Shown piece after piece: positions 60,401-64,000 of a stretch of DNA of 64,000 bases. The stretch lies in contig NW_024037054.1 in the NCBI RefSeq assembly GCF_015706575.1, forward strand, positions 186,001-250,000, written 5' to 3'. Below the pieces are notes generated by a model. The model was not told the DNA's origin. It made no database searches and was given only the letters and a program-made list of their open reading frames with translations. The position numbers and the translations under genes are program-made. The stretch is from Patiria miniata. Its lineage: Eukaryota; Echinodermata; Asteroidea; Valvatida; Asterinidae. The first letter of the stretch is position 1. Each line of letters begins with the position of its first letter.

Positions 60401-63400
60401 ATGCAACGGAGTTGAACCCCTCCTCTTTTGAGAATTTCATTATTCCTTGGCCATCTCATGGATTGTTCAGTTTTTTTTATTTCTTTTGTATTCACAGATG
60501 TTAACATTTCTGAATAAATAGATTCAGGCACATGGATGGAGGAAAAGCATTGTGTGCGTGTTGCTCTGAAGCTCATCAAGAGATAGTTATTTTTAAAAAG
60601 AATTGGCTTATATCAGCCAGTCAAATGTTTTATACAAAACTAATACGGCCTTTCAGACAGTCAGTTATGCACCCATGAATTCATCCCCACATCACTACAG
60701 AGCCCAATCCTCAATCCTGAGGGGTGTCATTTTAAGGGGTGTCAAGAGAATGCCCTACCCTGGAGCACATTGCATGCAACAAAGTACGGGAGAAATGTTT
60801 TGATTGGAAATGAAAAAAAAAGGACCCATATCTCATATGTAGAATGCAATGATCCACAGGTTACAGTGTTTGACTTATGTACGATGGTAAGTGGGTTCGA
60901 ACCCTGCCAGGATCAAGGTGTTTGTGCCCTTGGGCAAGACACTTAACCACAATTGCCTCTGTCCACCCAGGAGTATAAATGGGTACCTGTAAGGGCAGAG
61001 GACCGAATGTACGCTGATATCGGCTGCCGCGTGGTCTTGTGGCCTGATGAATGAGGGAATGATTGTAGAGCGCTTTGAGATTGTGATGCGATGGAAAGTA
61101 TTATATAAGCATTACAATTTTTATTGTTTTATCTCCACCATGAGGATTTGACAAAAATGTACACAAAATCCAAAAATAAAACATTAGGGCATACCAGGAG
61201 AGGCCAAACTGATAGGTGGTTTAGTCACAGTTTTATTTAGCAAAACTCAAAACAAACCTTGAGTGAACTCCAAGATTCCAATAACTTTCCAGCCATCGAT
61301 GCAATTCCTGATGTTTTATCAACTTTAGTACCAGCATCTGCCACATCCGAATCTGATCCAATATCCTGCTTAGAGCTGATTGATCTTGTCTCCTTCACTT
61401 CAGACTTCAGATTGGCTTGTTCAGCGGGCAGCTCTCCTTCTTCCACAACATCTGGCTCCACAGGTGTGTCTAATGAGGTATTTCTGGTTTCAGTCATTGT
61501 GTCAGAGTCAGCAACTATCTGTGATGCCTTGTCGTCTTCAGGAAAAGAGGCCTTAACATCAGTGATTGTATCTGAATCTGGATTGGATACTGATGTGATG
61601 ACTGAGTCTGGTTGTGCTGCTGGAACACTGAATGGCTTCAAGTCATTGCTGGCAACCACAGCTTTCATCTCCACAGACTCCACGGACTGGCTAACAATTT
61701 CAGACTGGGTCACATTTGAAGATTCTGAACAAACAGGTGATTTAAGGACACTGTGCGATGTACATGTATCCATATTCTCAATGTTAGGAGTACTACTATC
61801 AACTTCAGTTTTCTGATCAATCTCTGAATCTCCATTCGCACTCTTCTCACACGGTACAGGTGATGCTGAAGCAGTCTCAGTCATCTCAACTAGAACAGAT
61901 TGTTTGAGGTTAGCCTTGTCAACACCTCCATCACTCTCAGTATTCTGATTGTCAGTCAATTTAGCCAACTCAGTAGGTGTGCTGCGACTGGCAACCGTGA
62001 CAGGGACAGGTGTTGCACAACGAGAGGGAGTCTCACTAGCACTGGAGTCTTCGACCTCAGTGTCTGCTTTACAGATATGTCGAACCTTGGACCATCTTTC
62101 TACCATTGAGAAAATCTTGCTGTCCTCCAAAGCATTCTTGTGTGGTATGGGTAACTTCACAAGGGTGTTGAGGATCTAAATAAAAATTCACACACACACA
62201 CAAACACAAAATGGGACTTAGTGCAATGTACACCATAAAACCTTTTTCCCTACTCGCATGTGTAGTGGAAATAAGTAGAATGTCAACATGTAGTTTAATA
62301 CCGTGTTATGTCCAAAATGGCAGTATGCTAGGGCACATAAATTCAAAGGGTGTTATCTTGCCACCAAGTTGGCTTAAATTTGATATTTTTTTTTTAAAGC
62401 ATGAAAGCGTTTGTGTGGGTCTCAGTGCATATCAACACAGATTAATATTTTTATTAGCCATTTTAATTGACGCCCTTCCCCACCTACTTTTCAATATGTC
62501 ATCCCATTGCCAACGCCTAGCATCAAACTGAACATGGTAAAATTAGATCAGCACTCTCTGAATGTGTCTTGACAAGTTCCTGAAGTTCCTGCTAAAATCT
62601 GCTGGTTATTGATTTCATGTTTCAATCCACTTTCTATAAATTAGCTCTACTTACAACAGTTTGCAGATCTTATCTTAAAACTTGAGGGATTAATATGGAA
62701 AATAACAACTCTGAGTGATTACGTACCTCCATTTTCAACTCCAGCTCAGGTTTATCCCCAATGTCTACCATCCAACTCCATAACAGTTTCAAACCATGAT
62801 GAGTCAGGAAGTGTTTTAAGCATGTCTCATTTGAAGTATCCTACATGAGGAAAGATTCAAAGGACAGACAATGAAAGTCACTCACTTATGCTTGGATATG
62901 TTGTAGTTCAAACCTCAAGTTGCATTCCTGGTGCTCTTCAACAAATTAAATTGTTTTTCTCTGAACATATCTTCAACTTGTATGATTAAGTTCAACCAAA
63001 GAAACTCCTCGTTTTCTTTTCCTGCATCCCTCCGAAAAAAAGTCTTTGTTTTGGGCACAACCAGATATGCTTTGCAAATGGACTGGCTCCCAGTCCATAC
63101 ATTATTGACACTGATTGTGGGGCGGGAGCCAGCCTACCCCGAAAGAACTAATAATTCAATAACTCAACATGGGTCGATTTTAACAATAAGATACATATTT
63201 AATTTGATGTAATCTGTATAAATAAATGTATCTGTATAAAATCAGCCTTAGTCAAGGCGTTCGTCATTACTGGTCCGTACGCAGTAAACGATTGGCGGCA
63301 TATCCTCGCTATGCAGTGCATTAAAAATACAGCGACCTCATGCGGCCACTATTTTATGAAAATCATTTGAATCCAGCCTTGGTCTAATCATCCATGCGAG

Positions 63401-63636
63401 GTTTGGAGGGTGGTGCTCATTATGGTAATAGCCTAAGCTGACCTTAAAGGAGCTTAGAGGAGCTAAGAGGAGCTTAGATGACAACATGACATTACCTCTA
63501 ATATCTTGAGAAGTTGTAGTCTAAGTGGTGTTGTTTCAGCCAGCACCATGTGTCTAGCAAGCGTTAATGTTTGATCATTGGTCCTCAGGCCTCTTCCATC
63601 CAGTTCATAGCATAGCTGCTCAATCTCATCATCCAA
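45337..63636 (-). CDS. SETD2: SETD2 histone H3K36 methyltransferase, C-terminal part (nine exons in window; 5' exons beyond 64000)
   Basis: Minus-strand join, 5' to 3': 63636-63496, 62840-62727, 62175-61258, 60344-59388, 57743-57504, 55319-55203, 53144-52993, 49310-49130, 47140-47039, 45483-45337 (the last includes TAG). The frame stays open throughout and all junctions are GT/AG. Landmarks shared with human SETD2: LLWSWMVDIGD (LLWIWMAELGD), LPIPHKNALEDSKI, LLESWSSLKEIYRIPK, LPPNWRTARDQEGKVYYYHA (WW domain), AADTSSELAK, and the SRI domain YRKPDCKVGRITNTEDFKHL … KHKAKEYIKKYM. Known role: co-transcriptional H3K36 trimethylation in the nucleus; SRI binds the doubly phosphorylated RNA polymerase II CTD. 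AWS/SET/post-SET catalytic exons are outside the window. The ORF1 LINE scrap, SINE and MITEs in its introns are not part of the message. Confidence 0.95.
45985..46680. repeat. Repeat-rich intron segment
   Basis: Between the last two SETD2 exons. It contains a copy related to 36575-36750 (GTGATGTCA, GGAACCGGAAGT, ATCAGTGGTGCATGCGCGTG), a 16-base C tract at 46328-46343, and two direct repeats of GATAGGCGCATAATCAG(a/t)GG about 45 bp apart near 46578 and 46618. Confidence 0.5.
47039..47140 (-). CDS. SETD2: SETD2 exon (SRI domain, first half)
   Basis: 102 nt, phase 0-0. Acceptor TTTCCAG, donor AAG|GTATGT. Encodes MSHYVISCLNTYRKPDCKVG then RITNTEDFKHLARK, matching human MSQFIVQCLNPYRKPDCKVG with the same exon boundary before LTHG. 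Confidence 0.95.
47320..47517. mobile_element. 198-bp MITE with GGACCGATCCAGTAAGC ends
   Basis: Left GGACCGATCCAGTAAGCTCC and right GCGGTGCTTACTGGATCGGTCC are inverted repeats of about 23 bp with one mismatch. The interior is rich in CGCGCG and GCACGC motifs. Confidence 0.75.
49130..49310 (-). CDS. SETD2: SETD2 exon (end of WW domain and linker to SRI)
   Basis: 181 nt, phase 2-0. Acceptor TTGTTTGCAG, donor AAG|GTCAGT. Completes the WW domain with QTQWD and encodes MDLGTPTYDEKSKK and AADTSSELAKRCK, strongly like human MDLGTPTYDEN and AEADTSSELAKKSK. An upstream donor at FR|GTCTAA would break the frame with the next exon, so this one is chosen. Confidence 0.93.
49451..49510. repeat. Dispersed short repeat (further copies at 49937-49996 and 51018-51080)
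   Basis: Three similar segments: CACGAGGTGCAttTgCCA…GAAAATAt…TCTGGTCCTcAgACAAGTGAACT, recurring about 490 bp and 1570 bp downstream. All are in one SETD2 intron. Confidence 0.55.
50057..52166. mobile_element. About 2.1-kb DNA element with TAC(T/C)GTAATTTTCG inverted ends, host of a nested insertion
   Basis: Left end TACTGTAATTTTCGTAATGC followed by GCGGCTTATAC. Right end, inverted, reads TACCGTAATTTTCGGAATAT then AGGCCGCGCGGAGTATA. Repeated GCGGCTTA(t/c)AC motifs lie at both ends. The segment 50433-51330 inside it is a separate element, so the host was about 1.2 kb before insertion. Confidence 0.6.
50433..51330. mobile_element. 0.9-kb DNA element with GCATAGCTGCCAACT ends (copy A, nested)
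   Basis: Perfect 15-bp terminal inverted repeats GCATAGCTGCCAACT (50433-50447) and AGTTGGCAGCTATGC (51316-51330). ATTT on both sides may be a target duplication. The interior matches copy B at 57831-58782: AGATGCATGCTATCGATG, TAGGGCCACCGTA, ATAGAAATATCCCGCC, CATACCTTGCAAA. Confidence 0.8.
52993..53144 (-). CDS. SETD2: SETD2 exon (WW domain, first part)
   Basis: 152 nt, phase 0-2. Acceptor CTCCATAG, donor AAG|GTGTGT. Encodes a Gln/Pro-rich lead-in and LPPNWRTARDQEGKVYYYHA, matching human LPPNWKTARDPEGKIYYYHV. First conserved Trp and the YYY block are here; the second Trp is in the next exon. Confidence 0.95.
53944..54400 (+). pseudogene. L1-type LINE ORF1 fragment in a SETD2 intron
   Basis: The + frame reads LEDIKQQVSSNTADITDL, a stop, KSVTFTQDKLESMKSQINKK, then IDDINDRNHRNNIVIQGIPK. 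The coiled-coil-like heptads followed by ‘D..NR.RRNN..I.GIP’ are the hallmark of L1-type ORF1 proteins. Frame breaks follow after about 54360. Opposite in orientation to SETD2. Confidence 0.65.
55203..55319 (-). CDS. SETD2: SETD2 exon (Gln/Thr-rich low-charge region)
   Basis: 117 nt, phase 0-0. Acceptor GACCACAG, donor CAG|GTAGGA. Encodes PQPTAPAQTVTFVTPDGMLV and TQTIMPLNTESN…, compositionally like the human region between SET and WW, with little direct sequence conservation. Confidence 0.82.
55989..56428. repeat. 43-bp minisatellite bounded by 12-bp perfect inverted repeats
   Basis: Left boundary TTAACCCTAACC (55989-56000) and right boundary GGTTAGGGTTAA (56417-56428) are exact reverse complements. 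Between them, GGAGGATTGAGGATGAATG recurs at least six times, the first units at a 43-bp spacing (about 56047, 56090, 56133, 56176), later ones with a longer variant (GCATTTTGAGGCAGGACTGT). Lies in a SETD2 intron. Confidence 0.8.
56466..56640. repeat. Dispersed repeat, copy 2 (copy 1 at 4935-5120)
   Basis: Shares long blocks with the window's left end, including CATCTTAAGTGGGGTC, ACATGATTGGTTTTCTTG and CAAGCCCAAAACGTG, at the same spacing. Confidence 0.6.
57504..57743 (-). CDS. SETD2: SETD2 exon (Pro/Gln-rich low-charge region)
   Basis: 240 nt, phase 0-0. Acceptor TTGGTAG, donor CAG|GTGGGC. Encodes GWETNPSQGHPQPHPVLPQP and a Gln/Val/Pro-rich tail ending VIQQQVVQPQ. Matches the position and composition of the unstructured region before WW in SETD2. 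Confidence 0.85.
57831..58782. mobile_element. 0.95-kb DNA element, copy B of the GCATA…GCCAACTTTT family
   Basis: Left end CATAACTGCCAACTTTTCAA and right end, inverted, GCATACATGCCAACTTTTCC. The interior runs parallel to copy A (50433-51330) over most of the first 450 bp; the last 500 bp differ more. Non-coding. Confidence 0.7.
58851..59358. mobile_element. 508-bp MITE with TACAGCG(T/A)GT ends, 29 bp from a SETD2 donor
   Basis: Left TACAGCGAGTCTCAAAATAC and right, inverted, TACAGCGTGTCCCAAAATAC form about 30-bp imperfect terminal repeats, continuing CCG(t/c)AAC. Ends begin with TA, as in Tc1/mariner-type insertions, but the family is not certain. Confidence 0.75.
59388..60344 (-). CDS. SETD2: SETD2 exon with Arg/Asp tract and Met/His/Pro-rich region
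   Basis: 957 nt (319 codons), phase 0-0. Acceptor CTTTCCAG, donor CAG|GTTAGT. Starts EIYRIPKN, continuing LLESWSSLK from the previous exon as in human LLDSWKDLKEVYRIPKK. Then about 95 residues of RD/RE dipeptides, a Lys/Ser part, KPGLSKEERRQRFEKQVEQA (human KLSTEERRKLFEQEVAQ) and a Met/His/Pro/Gly-rich end (HPMMHMMHPNQG). The RD tract is much longer than in the human protein. Confidence 0.93.
60885..61127 (+). mobile_element. SINE with tRNA-type B box and GTGCCCTTGGGCAAG core
   Basis: A B-box match GGTTCGAACCC (60894-60904) is followed by GTGCCCTTGGGCAAGACACT, CACCCAGGAGTATAAATGGG and the tail AGCGCTTTGAGATTGTGATG … ATAAGCATTACA and T-rich DNA. A 5'-truncated relative is at 17393-17520. The AGCGCTTTGAG tail motif is also familiar from other animal SINE/LINE 3' ends. 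The exact 5' end (perhaps about 60845) is unclear. Confidence 0.7.
61258..62175 (-). CDS. SETD2: SETD2 exon (conserved ILNTL helix, then acidic Ser/Thr-rich region)
   Basis: 918 nt (306 codons), phase 0-0. Acceptor TTTATTTAG, donor AAG|GTTTGT. Begins ILNTLVKLPIPHKNALEDSK, matching human IIKTLEHLPIPTKNMLEESK. The middle 240 residues are acidic and Ser/Thr/Val-rich without domains; it ends LLESWSSLK, as human LLDSWKDLK. Confidence 0.95.
62727..62840 (-). CDS. SETD2: SETD2 exon (LLWSWMVDIGD block)
   Basis: 114 nt, phase 0-0. Acceptor CATGTAG, donor GAG|GTACGT. Encodes DTSNETCLKHFLTHHGLKLL and WSWMVDIGDKPELELKME, matching human CLKSFLEHHGLSLLWIWMAELGD. Confidence 0.93.
63496..63636 (-). CDS. SETD2: SETD2 exon (first exon visible in the window)
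   Basis: 141 nt, phase 0-0. Acceptor ATTGTAG, donor GAG|GTAATG. Encodes LDDEIEQLCYELDGRGLRTN and LARHMVLAETTPLRLQLLKILE, corresponding to the post-SET helical region (human LVELGGRN … LSVARLMVRIETPEQQLTCL). Upstream exons with AWS/SET are beyond the window edge. Confidence 0.88.
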
Positions 63637-64000
63637 CTACAATATGGACAATGAACAAATAGTAAAAGAGAAAACAAATCCATGGTAATGTCAACAAGAA
63701 CTTATTGAAACAAAGCCCCCCCCCCCCAAAAAAAGATATCTTTTCCCTGTATTTGTTTAAAAATATGACCTCCACTGTTTTTAATGCAAAGTCTTCATGA
63801 CTTTGTTGGGAAACAGTATTGCATGTATTTATACACAAATTTGCACAACATTCTGACCTAACATACTTGCAAAATGTTCAAACACAGGCAGCCATAAATC
63901 ACTGACATTGACACTGACCATACATGTACAGGAAAATTACATATTCACAGGCTGTAGTGTCAATTGTGAATAAAAGTTACAGGAATAGTTTTTCCACTGG
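63637..64000 (-). other. SETD2: SETD2 intron running off the window
   Basis: Intronic sequence upstream of the first visible SETD2 exon. Contains a short C tract (63717-63727) followed by an A run; no exon seen. Confidence 0.6.

Noticed and set aside
59811..60406. + strand frames and a second minus frame over the RD tract
   Set aside because: Repetitive codons in the Arg/Asp tract open several frames; only one continues EIYRIPK and splices in phase with neighbours.
61259..61816. 185-codon + strand open frame
   Set aside because: It is antisense to the well-matched SETD2 exon 61258-62175; its Ser/Thr-rich composition simply mirrors the coding strand.

Overview
Eukaryotic (animal) genomic DNA with long introns and dense non-autonomous transposons. 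Three protein-coding loci can be supported. The gene set (an invertebrate p75NTR/NGFR-type receptor with a death domain, an LDL-receptor class A repeat protein and SETD2), the 12-kb first intron and the foldback/MITE load suggest a non-chordate deuterostome (echinoderm or hemichordate) or possibly amphioxus. Species cannot be fixed from the sequence alone. No bacterial-style operon, CRISPR array or phage module is present.

Layout. 1-5.8 kb: decayed LINE (reverse transcriptase and C-terminal part of ORF2) split by a 167-bp inverted-repeat element, a second LINE scrap, a 388-bp element with a 5-bp target duplication, and a duplicated 240-bp repeat. 5843-20673 (+): a five-exon receptor gene whose splice phases all agree and give a 438-aa protein with signal peptide, four TNFR cysteine-rich domains, one transmembrane helix and a C-terminal death domain: an NGFR (p75NTR, TNFRSF16) orthologue. 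20.7-27.6 kb: intergenic, with repeats and one orphan exon-like segment.

27602-35770 (+): a secreted, acidic, Ser/Gly-rich protein with SGSGE/D glycosaminoglycan-type sites, two of them in a 43-residue tandem repeat, followed by five LDLa modules on separate exons. I cannot assign it to a named family; its last exon is not certain. 35.8-42.6 kb: a cluster of foldback/inverted-repeat elements, a tRNA-Arg(UCU)-like sequence with a Pol III T-stretch, and a 1.07-kb element with about 75-bp terminal inverted repeats.

42.6-64 kb (-): the 3' half of SETD2, convergent with the LDLa gene. Nine partial-CDS exons (1022 codons including the stop-exon residues) cover the region after SET, an Arg/Asp mixed-charge tract, the Pro/Gln-rich low-charge region, the WW domain (split by an intron) and the SRI domain, then a roughly 2.7-kb 3' UTR. 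The catalytic AWS/SET/post-SET exons lie beyond position 64000. SETD2 introns carry nested transposons, an L1-type ORF1 fragment, a SINE and a minisatellite bounded by 12-bp inverted repeats.

The genes are functionally unrelated neighbours: a cell-surface death receptor for neurotrophin-like ligands, an extracellular proteoglycan-like protein, and a nuclear H3K36 methyltransferase.
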